Below are positions 1-8,207 of a stretch of DNA of 64,000 bases, in pieces. The translations under genes were made by a program, and so were the position numbers. The notes below the pieces were generated by a model, which saw only the letters and a list, made by a program, of their open reading frames with translations, made no database searches and was not told where the DNA came from. The first letter of the stretch is position 1. Each line of letters starts with the position of its first letter. This stretch comes from Thermoanaerobaculum aquaticum (GTDB lineage: Bacteria; Acidobacteriota; Thermoanaerobaculia; Thermoanaerobaculales; Thermoanaerobaculaceae), in assembly GCF_000687145.1 (NCBI RefSeq), contig NZ_JMFG01000008.1, positions 128,880-192,879 on the forward strand, read 5' to 3'.

Positions 1-70
1 ATCAGCCGCCCGCCCCTACAGTTGGTGTTGTTCTGAGAGGCAAAGGCAAGGGGAGGGCCCTGCCAGCGGC

Positions 71-2023
71 CTACCCGTGGCAGGCTCCGCAGAACTCCCC
101 GCTCATGCCCCCAGCGTGGCACTTCTCGCAGGAATCCACACCGTTTTCCCGGGCAAAGGCCGGGTGGGTTTCGGCCCAATCGCCGGGGTGGGGCATGGCC
201 ACACCGCCGTGGCAGGCGGTGCACTGGGCTTTGCCCACCGTCACCCGGCCGTGATCCGGCCAAGCGCTGTGGCACGCCACGCAGCGCACCTCCGGGTGGG
301 AGAGGTGCTTGGCGTGGGAAAACCGCACGCCGTCCACCTCCTTGTCGGCCGGAGCGGTGGTGTGACAGGGCTGGCAGGCCTCGGCCCGCTCACCCTTGTG
401 GCAGGTAGCGCACGCCGCCACCCCTACCCGCTCCAGGGTGGCCTTGGCTTGCCGACGAAAACCAGCCGGGTGCGGCATCTCCACCCCACCGTGGCAGCGG
501 GCGCAATCCTCGGGCTTGAGGGTGGTCTTCCCGTGGTCCGAGCGGGGGGTGTGGCAGGCGGTGCACTGCTCCACCGCCCGGGCATGGGGGCCGTGGGGGA
601 ACGGCTTGCCGGCAAAGCTCAAAGTTGCCGTGGGAGGCTCCAGGTGGCAAAGCCGGCACTCGTTGGCCTTCATCACCTGGGCCTCGGGCACCCCGGAAAC
701 CTCCAGCTTGAGGCCCGCCGCCTTGGCTAGCTTGAGCGCCTCATTTTGCGCTTCCGCCAAAAGCGCCATGGCAAAGCCAATGTTGTGCACGCCGTGGCCA
801 GCCTTCACCTCGTCCACCTTGCCCAGGGCAAGCTTGAGGCTCTCCTGCAGCTCGGCGCGCCCCTTAACGGCGGGTGTTACTGCAGCTAAAGCCCTTTCGG
901 TTTCCGGCAAGCGCTGGGCGAGAAGCGCCCGCCACCCCTGGAGGATCTGGCCGTAGCCGGGGCTATGGCAGGTATCGCAGGATTCCGGCGTGGTGGCCCG
1001 CACTTTGCCGCCCTCCGCCAGCTCCCGTTCGCTGGTGTGGCAGCCCACGCAGTGGACGTTCACCTGGTACATGGGGCTGGGCTCAGGGCTGCGGTGGGGC
1101 TCCACCGCCGAAGCCCCCACGTAAAGCCGCAGCTGGTTTTCATGGGTCCCCGAGTGGCAGTCCCGGCAGTTAAGGCCTTCCGCCAAGCTCACCTTGCGAA
1201 TGGAGTGGGTGATTTCGATATGGCATTCGGAGCACTCCACCTTGTGCTTGGTCACGTGGGTGGAATGGACGAGGTCCAAATCCTCGTACTTGGCCAGGCG
1301 GTCAGCTTCGTTGTGGCAGGAAAGGCAGTGCTGGCGGGGAACCTCCCCGGTACCACGGGTAATGTCGCCGTGGCACCGCTTGCAGTCCACTTTGTTGGCC
1401 AAGATGTGGCGGTGGTCAAAGCGGTTGGCTGGGATTTTGGTGACGTCGTGGCAGGTCTGGCAGCGAGAAAGGTCCTGCTGCCAAGACACGCTCTTAAAGT
1501 GGCACAGGAAGCAGGTGGAGGGAGTCACCGTAAGGTGCTGTCCTTGCACGATTTGAGCGTGGCAGGAGGTACAGCGCAGTTGCTTGCCGCGCTTGAGATC
1601 CTTGAGGTGATGGGAGTGGTCAAAGCGAATGGTGCCGTCGGGGCCAAAGGGCACCGTGCCGGCTAAAAGCCGGGTCTCATGGCAACCGGAACGCAAGCAC
1701 GCCGCATCTTCCACCTCCGCCCAGGGTTTGGTGCCGTAGGTCTTGGTCACGTATTGCACCACCTGCGAGATCGCAACGATTTTCGCGCGAATAACCGACT
1801 TGAAACCGGGAGGGTAATGGCACTTGAGGCAGCTCACCTGGTTGTGGGAAGATTGCTGCCAGGACTGGTAGTAAGGCTCCATGTAGTGGCAGGTAACGCA
1901 GAACTGTGGCCGCTGGGTGTATTCCAAAAACCCGAAAAACACCGCAGCCAGGACCGCGACAGCGATTGCAATAATTTGCAATCGTTTGGCCCAACTCATT
2001 TTACGCAAGGTTCCTTCGGCCAT
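71..2023 (-). CDS. 21-haem NapC-anchored c-type cytochrome
   Basis: Predicted periplasmic electron-transfer protein of 650 residues. A membrane helix at about residues 14-34 is followed directly by the first haem site (C42), the layout of NapC/NirT quinol dehydrogenases. I count 20 CxxCH motifs and one CX4CH (residues 109-115), so 21 possible haems. Twelve precede and nine follow a haem-free helical stretch (354-455) holding GHGVHN (409-414). It shares this plan with the 18-haem protein upstream. A GGGGGGAGC ribosome site precedes the ATG. It is the last gene of the cytochrome cluster in the window and lies beyond a strong terminator, so its expression may be lower or separately driven. Substrate and partner are not visible; no CxxCK catalytic haem site is seen. 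Confidence 0.93.
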   Translation of the reverse strand: MAEGTLRKMSWAKRLQIIAIAVAVLAAVFFGFLEYTQRPQFCVTCHYMEPYYQSWQQSSHNQVSCLKCHYPPGFKSVIRAKIVAISQVVQYVTKTYGTKPWAEVEDAACLRSGCHETRLLAGTVPFGPDGTIRFDHSHHLKDLKRGKQLRCTSCHAQIVQGQHLTVTPSTCFLCHFKSVSWQQDLSRCQTCHDVTKIPANRFDHRHILANKVDCKRCHGDITRGTGEVPRQHCLSCHNEADRLAKYEDLDLVHSTHVTKHKVECSECHIEITHSIRKVSLAEGLNCRDCHSGTHENQLRLYVGASAVEPHRSPEPSPMYQVNVHCVGCHTSERELAEGGKVRATTPESCDTCHSPGYGQILQGWRALLAQRLPETERALAAVTPAVKGRAELQESLKLALGKVDEVKAGHGVHNIGFAMALLAEAQNEALKLAKAAGLKLEVSGVPEAQVMKANECRLCHLEPPTATLSFAGKPFPHGPHARAVEQCTACHTPRSDHGKTTLKPEDCARCHGGVEMPHPAGFRRQAKATLERVGVAACATCHKGERAEACQPCHTTAPADKEVDGVRFSHAKHLSHPEVRCVACHSAWPDHGRVTVGKAQCTACHGGVAMPHPGDWAETHPAFARENGVDSCEKCHAGGMSGEFCGACHG

Positions 2024-2061
2024 GCTCCCCCCGCCGGAAAATCTTTTTTTGCGTTTTCAAC

Positions 2062-2085
2062 AAAAAAGGGGCCGGAACCGGCCCC
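2062..2085 (-). terminator. rho-independent terminator after the tetrahaem gene
   Basis: On the minus strand GGGGCCGG and CCGGCCCC form a perfect 8-bp stem with a two-base gap, followed by six T. It lies 12 bases beyond the tetrahaem stop codon and before the 21-haem gene, so it should end or attenuate the cytochrome transcript. Confidence 0.85.
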
Positions 2086-2096
2086 CCGTTTCGCCA

Positions 2097-2531
2097 CTAC
2101 TTCTTGTGGGCGTGCACCAGCTCGCGGTCAAACTTCACCGGCTTGTGGTGGTCCTTCCCATCGTGGCAGCTGTTGCAGGTTTCCTGAGTGGGAATGATGA
2201 GGCCGTTGGCAACGGCCTTTTCCCGGTCCTTCATGATGGACATGGTCTTGTAATCCGAACCCGGGCCGTGGCACGCCTCGCACTGCACACCCGAAAGCGC
2301 CTCGTCCTTGTTGGTGGCGTGGCAAGAAAGGCAGGACGCATCAAACTTCCACTTGGTGCTGGCCTTAGCGGTTTCCGTGGCTTTGGCATGCCTGGTGGTA
2401 AGCCACGAATCGTACTGCAGCTTGTGGCACATTTTGCACTTCTCCGCCCCAATGTAGCTGTGCTGCGCGTTGCTCGAGCCCACCGCTGCTAACAAAAAAG
2501 CACCCGCAACCAGTCCGTAGCTTGCTTTCAT
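2097..2531 (-). CDS. Small tetrahaem periplasmic cytochrome c
   Basis: A 144-residue exported electron carrier. The ATG at 2531 follows GGAGGAACGGAG; a longer reading to 2555 lacks such a site. A cleavable-looking signal peptide ends near SSNAQ. Four CxxCH motifs (CKMCH, CLSCH, CEACH, CNSCH) resemble the small cytochrome c554-like family, and further His residues near the end (DHHKP, HAHKK) could act as axial ligands. It is 87 bp downstream of the 18-haem gene and followed by a terminator. A soluble shuttle between the membrane modules and a distal acceptor is the simplest role, but this is inferred. Confidence 0.9.
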   Translation of the reverse strand: MKASYGLVAGAFLLAAVGSSNAQHSYIGAEKCKMCHKLQYDSWLTTRHAKATETAKASTKWKFDASCLSCHATNKDEALSGVQCEACHGPGSDYKTMSIMKDREKAVANGLIIPTQETCNSCHDGKDHHKPVKFDRELVHAHKK

Positions 2532-2618
2532 CTCCGTTCCTCCCTGCGGGGCCACCCCCCGAGACCATACTAACCCCTTGTGAAGGAGTTTGCAAGCTAT
2601 CGTGTTTTCGTTTACAAA

Positions 2619-4577
2619 TCAACGGCTTGTGGGAATTGCCTGTCCCACCAGCGAACGTATCCTGGCTGCAGCCTTGGCCGCCAGGTCCATGTTGTGCACC
2701 CCTTTGGCCTTGAGCAAGGCGTTGTAAAGAGCCTCGGCTTCCCTGAGGGCTTCGGGATTAACCTTAGCCGCCTTGGCTTTGGCCAAAAGCACCGCCAGCT
2801 CCTGCAGCCTATTTTGGTCCTCGTTGATCCACTCCACCAGCATGGCGTCGTAGCCTTCCTCGTGGCAGCTCACGCAGGCCTTTTGGACGCTGGCTACCAG
2901 CGGTTCTTGGCGCTTCAAGTCGTGACACCCGCTGCACTCCACGCCGGCAGCAGCCATGGGGTCAGGGTCCCCCTTAAAGCCGGTACCCACCGCCTCACCC
3001 GCAGCCAAACTGGCCTGGGCTTGGTGACAACGGCTGCAGGGTTGAGCCTGCTTGGGGCTGTGATGGCAGGACATGCAGCCTTCAGCCACAATCGTGGTTT
3101 TCCCGTGTTCCTCCACACTGTGGCAGCTGTCGCAGGACAATCCAGCGCCTAAGTGGCGGCTGTGCTCAAAGCCCATGTTGGCAAACTCCAGCCGCAAAGC
3201 CAGGTGGCTGGTGGAATGGCAAACCCGGCAGTACCCGCTTTCCGAAGCCAAAATCGGCGAGCTAGGCACCGCTACCCCAGGAACCCGCCGGGCTTGCTCC
3301 AGGGCGTAGCGTAGCAGCTCCACCGCGTAGCGGACGTTGTGCTCCCCATGACCCCGGGTCACAAAGCGCACGTTGTGCCACGCCTCTTCGAGACCGCGAC
3401 GGTACTGCTGGCCCCGGGTGCCCATGCGGGTTACGTTGTTTTCCGCTTGGGCAAGAGCCCGCTCCACGAGGCCCCGCAGCTCGCCCAGCTCCCGAATCCA
3501 GTCGTCCACCATGCGGTCGTAGCCGGCGCCGTGGCAGTGGACGCAGGAAGCCCGCAGCTTCTCCGCCCCCACCCGGGGATCAGAGCCAGGTTCCGCGTGG
3601 CAGGAATCGCACGCCACCCGCGCCAAAAACATGGTGGACGGCATATCGGGAACGCCCTTGCCGCCAATGCCCACGTACATTTGCTCCTGGGCGGTGTGCT
3701 CCGGCTTGTGGCAGTTCTCACACCGCTCGCCCAACGCCGCCGCCATGGCAATCTTGCCGTGCTCCATGCGGTTGTGGCAGCGCTTGCAGTCAATGGCGTG
3801 CTTTCGCAAATGAATTTCGTGAATCCGCTGGCTGTCGCCAATGGCTTCGGCTCGCGATACGTGACAGGCCGCGCAGCGCTCCACCGGAACGTTGGCATCT
3901 CCGCGGGTGACCTCGGTGTGGCAGGTTTCGCAGCGCACACCCCGCTGCAAGTAGGTGCCATGATCAAACTGGAAGCCCTGGTGGGTGACCACCACTTTCG
4001 GCGGCCCGTGACACACCAGGCACCCCGTTACCGCCTGCCCCTGTTCGGCCCCCTTGAAGTGGCAGGTAAAGCACACCGCTTCGTCCACCCCCACGTGGGT
4101 GGCGGCCTCGGTTTCGCCCATGACAAGGCCTGAGTGACAGGAGGTGCAGTGCAAACGCTTGCCCCGGCGCATCTCACCCAGGTGGTCCTGGTGCGAAAAG
4201 TGAATGTCCTTCAAAAACACCTTATCGGTGTCGAGGTTTTGCTTTTCGTGGCAGGCCAGGCAGCGGCCGTCGGGGACTTCCGCCCGCAACTGGGTCGTAT
4301 AAATCCCCAACGCGTATTTGAGGTACGTGCGGGAAAGCACGTAGCGGTATTCGGTATGGCAGTAAACGCAAGCCACATCCCGATGGGTAGATTGCCGCCA
4401 CATTTCCACGTACGGTTTCATGATGTGGCAGGATTCGCAAAGCGAAGAGGAGGAAGAAGCAAAGAAGAACACCGCGTGAAAAACAAAAACCACAGCTGCA
4501 ATCCACGCCAGAAGCAGGAGGAGAGCGCGGCGATGCTCGATGATGCCTTCCCAAATGGCGAGCAGCAGGTGCCTCAC
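2619..4577 (-). CDS. 18-haem NapC-anchored c-type cytochrome
   Basis: 652 residues with one N-terminal membrane helix (about 17-40) and the first haem site at C47, as in NapC/NirT. There are 18 CxxCH motifs. The first twelve precede a haem-free helical module (350-449) with GHGEHN at 409-414; six more follow; a second such module with KGVHN (625-629) ends the protein. Each module is introduced by CxxCHxxGYxxxxxxW. The gene starts inside the stop of the upstream cytochrome b gene (ATGA overlap), so the two are probably co-translated and work together. Quinol oxidation via that cytochrome b, with transfer along the haem chain, is inferred. Confidence 0.93.
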   Translation of the reverse strand: MRHLLLAIWEGIIEHRRALLLLLAWIAAVVFVFHAVFFFASSSSSLCESCHIMKPYVEMWRQSTHRDVACVYCHTEYRYVLSRTYLKYALGIYTTQLRAEVPDGRCLACHEKQNLDTDKVFLKDIHFSHQDHLGEMRRGKRLHCTSCHSGLVMGETEAATHVGVDEAVCFTCHFKGAEQGQAVTGCLVCHGPPKVVVTHQGFQFDHGTYLQRGVRCETCHTEVTRGDANVPVERCAACHVSRAEAIGDSQRIHEIHLRKHAIDCKRCHNRMEHGKIAMAAALGERCENCHKPEHTAQEQMYVGIGGKGVPDMPSTMFLARVACDSCHAEPGSDPRVGAEKLRASCVHCHGAGYDRMVDDWIRELGELRGLVERALAQAENNVTRMGTRGQQYRRGLEEAWHNVRFVTRGHGEHNVRYAVELLRYALEQARRVPGVAVPSSPILASESGYCRVCHSTSHLALRLEFANMGFEHSRHLGAGLSCDSCHSVEEHGKTTIVAEGCMSCHHSPKQAQPCSRCHQAQASLAAGEAVGTGFKGDPDPMAAAGVECSGCHDLKRQEPLVASVQKACVSCHEEGYDAMLVEWINEDQNRLQELAVLLAKAKAAKVNPEALREAEALYNALLKAKGVHNMDLAAKAAARIRSLVGQAIPTSR

Positions 4578-5485
4578 GCCTCACCTCCTTGCCCTGAACG
4601 CGTCTTCATCAGGCGTTCGTACTCCAGGGGGTGTTCTTCCTTCATTTGTCGCTCGCTGATTTTCCCGGTAATAAAGGTTTTGTTCATGGGGAAAGAATGC
4701 GGGTTTAGGTGGACGTTGTAAAAATGCCAGATGATGATGGCCAACGTTGCCAGCAAAGCCTCATCCGAATGGGCTTCTTTGGCAATGTCGGTGACCCATT
4801 TGGGGACGTATTTCAAAAACCACTCGGTAAACCACAGGACCGTGCCAGAGCCGATCATGATGACCATGCCCCAGTACACCGCCCAGTAGTCGAACTTCTC
4901 CACGTAGCTGAATTTATCGAACTTCGGTTTGGTGTCGGTGAGGCCCAGGTAGTACTTGATCTGCTGCGCCGCGTCTTTGGCGTCCTGCCACCGGGGCAAA
5001 AGCAGTCGGAAATTCTCCCTCCCCTCACGGGTAAAGGCAATATAAAGCAAATGCCAAAAGCCAACGAAAGCCAGCAACGTAGCTGCCACCCTATGGATAA
5101 TGGGTGTGACATCGGGTCCACCCAAAAACGCGATGAGTTCTTTAGCCCAGAAGCTCTCGTGGAACTTAAGGGGAAGGCCGGTGATGATCAGGACGATCAC
5201 CGAAAGCGCCATGAGCCCATGCTGCAAACGCACGTTTAAGGAAAGCCGTTCGAAGAACTCCCCTTCCTCCTCCATTGGGGCGGCTTGGGCTTGAACCGCA
5301 GCCTTTTTCTCGGTCTTTTTTTTATGCCAGTAAAGCTCGCGGCGCACCCAGGTGGAAAAGCGCTTCTCCACCTCTGGTTCAAGCTTGGCGGCAAGCTTTT
5401 GCGCTTCCTCAAGCTCAAGCTTGTGAACCTGAATAAGTTCCTCAACGATGGCTTGCTTCAAGGCGGCTTTGGGTTTTTCAGTCAT
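4574..5485 (-). CDS. Cytochrome b-type membrane subunit with charged N-terminal extension
   Basis: 303 residues from ATG 5485, which overlaps the stop of the 9-haem gene by 8 bp; the longer open frame to 5683 is only read-through in that gene. The first ~85 residues are a charged helical cytoplasmic extension rich in Lys/Glu. About four membrane helices follow, with His residues placed like the b-haem ligands of FdnI/HydC-type cytochromes ([28 protein letters not shown]). The C-terminal stretch [13 protein letters not shown]...EHPLEY recurs in the other two b subunits here. Likely quinone-reactive anchor for the 9-haem or 18-haem partner. Confidence 0.85.
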   Translation of the reverse strand: MTEKPKAALKQAIVEELIQVHKLELEEAQKLAAKLEPEVEKRFSTWVRRELYWHKKKTEKKAAVQAQAAPMEEEGEFFERLSLNVRLQHGLMALSVIVLIITGLPLKFHESFWAKELIAFLGGPDVTPIIHRVAATLLAFVGFWHLLYIAFTREGRENFRLLLPRWQDAKDAAQQIKYYLGLTDTKPKFDKFSYVEKFDYWAVYWGMVIMIGSGTVLWFTEWFLKYVPKWVTDIAKEAHSDEALLATLAIIIWHFYNVHLNPHSFPMNKTFITGKISERQMKEEHPLEYERLMKTRSGQGGEA

Positions 5486-6542
5486 GGGCCGTCCTCTTCC
5501 TGAGCTTGGCTCGGAGGTCCAGGAGAATATGCAGGAACAGCGCTGCCAGCGTGCCCGCGGTAAGGTACTTGAAGAACAGCGCCACCCAGTACACAACGCC
5601 TGCATCTCTCTGGCTCGGATCAATGTGAAAACGACCGCGAGCGTAGTTGACGTTGGCGCCGGGGTGGCAGCCTGCCTTGCCACAGGTTTTGGGGATGTTT
5701 TCCGGGTTCACCGAAGAAGCCGGATCAGACGGTGGCAAAACGGCGTGGGACGTATGACACGAGGCGCAGTTGGCCACCTTTACCGACCCCAACTCATTGG
5801 CAATTCCGTGGAAAGAGTGCTTAAAGGTCTTCACCGGGTTCACGGGAATTTCGTACTTCCGGTTGAACTCCAAAGACCCGTGGCAACGCCCGCAGGTTTC
5901 GGGAATATGGGAGGCAGAAATTTCTGAGGCCTTTTCTTTTTTGGGGAGGATCTGGTGCTCACCGTGGCAGTCGGTGCAGGAAGGGGCGTCCAAGTTTTGC
6001 TTGAGAAGGAGCGCTTGGCCGTGAACCGACCGGCGGTAGACGTCGAGCACTCCCTCATGGCAACGCCCGCAAGTCAACGGCACATGGCTTTTGTATACCT
6101 TTGAATTGGGAGCCTTCGCCTTCTGCACGTCGTGACTGCCGTGGCAGTCCTGACAGAGAGGTGCTTTGGGGTTGCCCGCCCGCTGCAAACGCCCGTGCAC
6201 CGACTCCACGTAGCCCTGGTAGTTCACGTCCTCAGGTGCGCCCACCGGGTTGCCGGGAAAGTGACAGCGCTGGCACCTGACCTTTTCCAGCCGTGGAGGG
6301 TGGGGAATAGCGGTGATATCGGCGTGGCAGTCCAAGCAGTGCCACTTGGCGTGAACCGACTGGGCAAGCTCGCGCTCGTCCACAAACAGCGCTCGTACCG
6401 AGCCGTCCGGCTGCACCTTCTTGAACTCACGCCTACCGTGACAGATGCTGCACTGGCGAACTTCTGAACCCGTTTGCTGGGCCCCCGCCGCCACTGCCAA
6501 TGCGCAACCAAGCATCCACCAACCAACCCACCGCCTCATCAT
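5478..6542 (-). CDS. 9-haem cytochrome c with C-terminal membrane anchor
   Basis: 354 residues from ATG 6542, which overlaps the upstream stop as ATGA (ATG 6539 is the alternative). A signal peptide ends near AAGAQQ. Eight CxxCH motifs and one CX4CH (CGKAGCH) give nine haem sites. A single membrane helix close to the C-terminus ([18 protein letters not shown]) with a basic tail keeps the haem domain on the periplasmic face. It has the same design as the 11-haem protein at 8204 and is flanked by cytochrome b genes, which points to a quinone:cytochrome c oxidoreductase module. Confidence 0.9.
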   Translation of the reverse strand: MMRRWVGWWMLGCALAVAAGAQQTGSEVRQCSICHGRREFKKVQPDGSVRALFVDERELAQSVHAKWHCLDCHADITAIPHPPRLEKVRCQRCHFPGNPVGAPEDVNYQGYVESVHGRLQRAGNPKAPLCQDCHGSHDVQKAKAPNSKVYKSHVPLTCGRCHEGVLDVYRRSVHGQALLLKQNLDAPSCTDCHGEHQILPKKEKASEISASHIPETCGRCHGSLEFNRKYEIPVNPVKTFKHSFHGIANELGSVKVANCASCHTSHAVLPPSDPASSVNPENIPKTCGKAGCHPGANVNYARGRFHIDPSQRDAGVVYWVALFFKYLTAGTLAALFLHILLDLRAKLRKRTAHD

Positions 6543-7243
6543 TCCTCCACCGGTGGCTCGTCGCCAAAAAGCGCCCGGTACTCCGCCCGATGGTCGCGCC
6601 AAAGCTTTTCTGCCGTGATTTTTCCGGTCAAAAAGGTTCGGGACATGGGGAAGTTTCCCGGACTGAAGTGAACGATGTAAATGTGCCAGACAAAGAGCAC
6701 CAAAAACAGCAAAAGCCCTTCGTAACCGTGAATGACCGCGGTGATGTCGAAAAACCATTTAGGAAGCACCGCCATGGCCTCGGTGTGAAACCAAAGCAAA
6801 AGCCCCGTGAGGATCATCAAAAGCGAGCCCAAACCGGCTCCCCAGTACTGGAGCTTTTGCAGCGGGGTAAATCGGCCAAACTCCGGGAGTTCCTGCTGCT
6901 TTCCACGGTAATAGCGCAGCATACCTATCACGCCCTGGATGTCAGCCCCTCGCGGCACCATGGCCCGCAGTTGCTCATTCCCCCTTGGGGAAAACAAAAC
7001 GTAGCCGAAGTGCCACAAGGTCAACGCCATCAAAATCACGGCAAAAACCCGATGCAAAATGCCCCGGGATTCCATGCCGCCTTCTAGCGCCACGAGCACC
7101 TTCCCCACCCAGGTCCCATGGGCAAAGAGGGCCAGCCCGGTGAGCGCCAGGCCCAAAAGCGTCACCATCAACACCCAATGCTGGACAAGCTCTACCTTCG
7201 TAAACCGGATCACTTCCTGACCCTTTTTCGGTGGTGTGGTCAT
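6539..7243 (-). CDS. Cytochrome b561/FdnI-like membrane subunit
   Basis: 234 residues from ATG 7243 (MTTPPKKG), preceded by GGCGGAGG at a good distance; the longer frame to 7267 runs into the small upstream gene. Four hydrophobic helices carry candidate haem-ligand His residues (VQHWVLM, ILHRVFA, LWHFGYV, VIHGYEG, VWHIYIVHF). The tail FPMSRTFLTGKIT matches the other b subunits. It starts one base after the 54-residue gene and overlaps the 9-haem gene by 4 bp, so it probably anchors that protein and exchanges electrons with the quinone pool. Confidence 0.86.
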   Translation of the reverse strand: MTTPPKKGQEVIRFTKVELVQHWVLMVTLLGLALTGLALFAHGTWVGKVLVALEGGMESRGILHRVFAVILMALTLWHFGYVLFSPRGNEQLRAMVPRGADIQGVIGMLRYYRGKQQELPEFGRFTPLQKLQYWGAGLGSLLMILTGLLLWFHTEAMAVLPKWFFDITAVIHGYEGLLLFLVLFVWHIYIVHFSPGNFPMSRTFLTGKITAEKLWRDHRAEYRALFGDEPPVEE

Positions 7244-7244
7244 G

Positions 7245-7409
7245 TCAAGGCCTCCGCCGGCTGCCAATTTGCTCCACGATCACGTAAAAAAGCATCCCCG
7301 CAATTAAAAGCCCAAGAAAAATTCGGACGGCAAGCCGAAGCCCACGGGGTAACAGGGGCAGGGTTTCTTCTACCTGTGCCACGCTGGCCAAAAGAGCCTG
7401 CATCCTCAT
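7245..7409 (-). CDS. Small single-helix membrane protein of the cytochrome operon
   Basis: A 54-residue frame lying between two cytochrome b genes and easy to overlook. ATG 7409 follows GGAGG at 6 bases; a second in-frame ATG is at 7403. The protein has a soluble N-terminus (QALLASVAQVEETLPLL), one strongly hydrophobic segment (RIFLGLLIAGMLFYVIV) and a basic tail ending SRRRP. It starts 15 bp after the upstream stop and ends one base before the next ATG. Size, topology and tight packing resemble small accessory subunits of respiratory complexes; no family was recognised and its role is inferred from position. Confidence 0.72.
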   Translation of the reverse strand: MRMQALLASVAQVEETLPLLPRGLRLAVRIFLGLLIAGMLFYVIVEQIGSRRRP

Positions 7410-7424
7410 GTTGCCTCCATAGGA

Positions 7425-8207
7425 TCAAAGCAAACCGGGGGACCAACGCATCCACCACAAAAGCCACAGGCTCCCCAAAACAAATAAGGCTGTGACCACA
7501 ATGAAAACCAGCACCCTCGCCAGCGCTGGCGGCTCCGGTTTTGGCACTTCCCCTCGGCGGATTTGCTCCAGCTCCAGCGGGTGTTCCTCGGCGTAAAGCT
7601 CTTCTTCCAAGTAACCGGTGAACATGGACCTGTTGAAATGCCGCAGGTGCACAAAATAGCTGTGCCACGTAAGAATGGACAACACCGCGAGAATAGCCTC
7701 CCCACCGTGGGCGGTTTTGGCGGCAATCACGCCTTGGCCGGTGATGACCTCCGCCCAACGGATGGGGTAAAGCAGCATGAGACCGGTGCCCACCATCAAC
7801 ACGGTCCCCCAAATAAGCGCCAGGTACTCGATTTTTTCCGCAAAGGTGTAGCGCTCCATACGGGGAGGCTCGGCAACCAACCCCAGGTTGTAGCGCACCT
7901 GCTGGAGGAAATCCTGGATATCTTTGAGCCGTGGAAGCATTGTGGTGGGATAGCGCCGGACCATGTGCAACCACAGGAGCTCCAAAAGGTGCACCACCAG
8001 CTGGATCGCCATGATGGTGCCGCAGAGGTGATGGAGCCAGCGGGCCCGTTCAACGCTGCCAAAGATGAGGATGAGACCCTTAGCCCAAGCTTGCTCCGGG
8101 TACTTTTGCGGCAGCCCGGTCAAGGCCAAGAGCGTAAAGCACACCACCATGATCGCGTGGCTCACCACTTGCCATGTGGAAAACCTGCGGATCCGTCCCG
8201 GGTTCAT
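7425..8207 (-). CDS. Cytochrome b-type membrane subunit
   Basis: 260 residues from ATG 8207, overlapping the 11-haem stop as ATGA; ten extra residues in the open frame are read-through. Helices with paired His (VVSHAIM, WLHHLCGTIMA, VVHLLELL, LTWHSYFVH) match the diheme b cytochromes of formate dehydrogenase and Ni,Fe-hydrogenase. An added hydrophobic segment at the C-terminus (VLVFIVVTALFVLGSLWLL) is absent from the two sister b subunits. The conserved MFTGYLEEE...EEHPLE tail is kept. Probably the quinone-side partner of the 11-haem protein. Confidence 0.86.
   Translation of the reverse strand: MNPGRIRRFSTWQVVSHAIMVVCFTLLALTGLPQKYPEQAWAKGLILIFGSVERARWLHHLCGTIMAIQLVVHLLELLWLHMVRRYPTTMLPRLKDIQDFLQQVRYNLGLVAEPPRMERYTFAEKIEYLALIWGTVLMVGTGLMLLYPIRWAEVITGQGVIAAKTAHGGEAILAVLSILTWHSYFVHLRHFNRSMFTGYLEEELYAEEHPLELEQIRRGEVPKPEPPALARVLVFIVVTALFVLGSLWLLWWMRWSPGLL

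Noticed and set aside
5486-5683. N-terminal extension of the cytochrome b at 4574
   Set aside because: The 66 residues are the wrong frame of the 9-haem gene; the ATG at 5485 gives the conserved protein.
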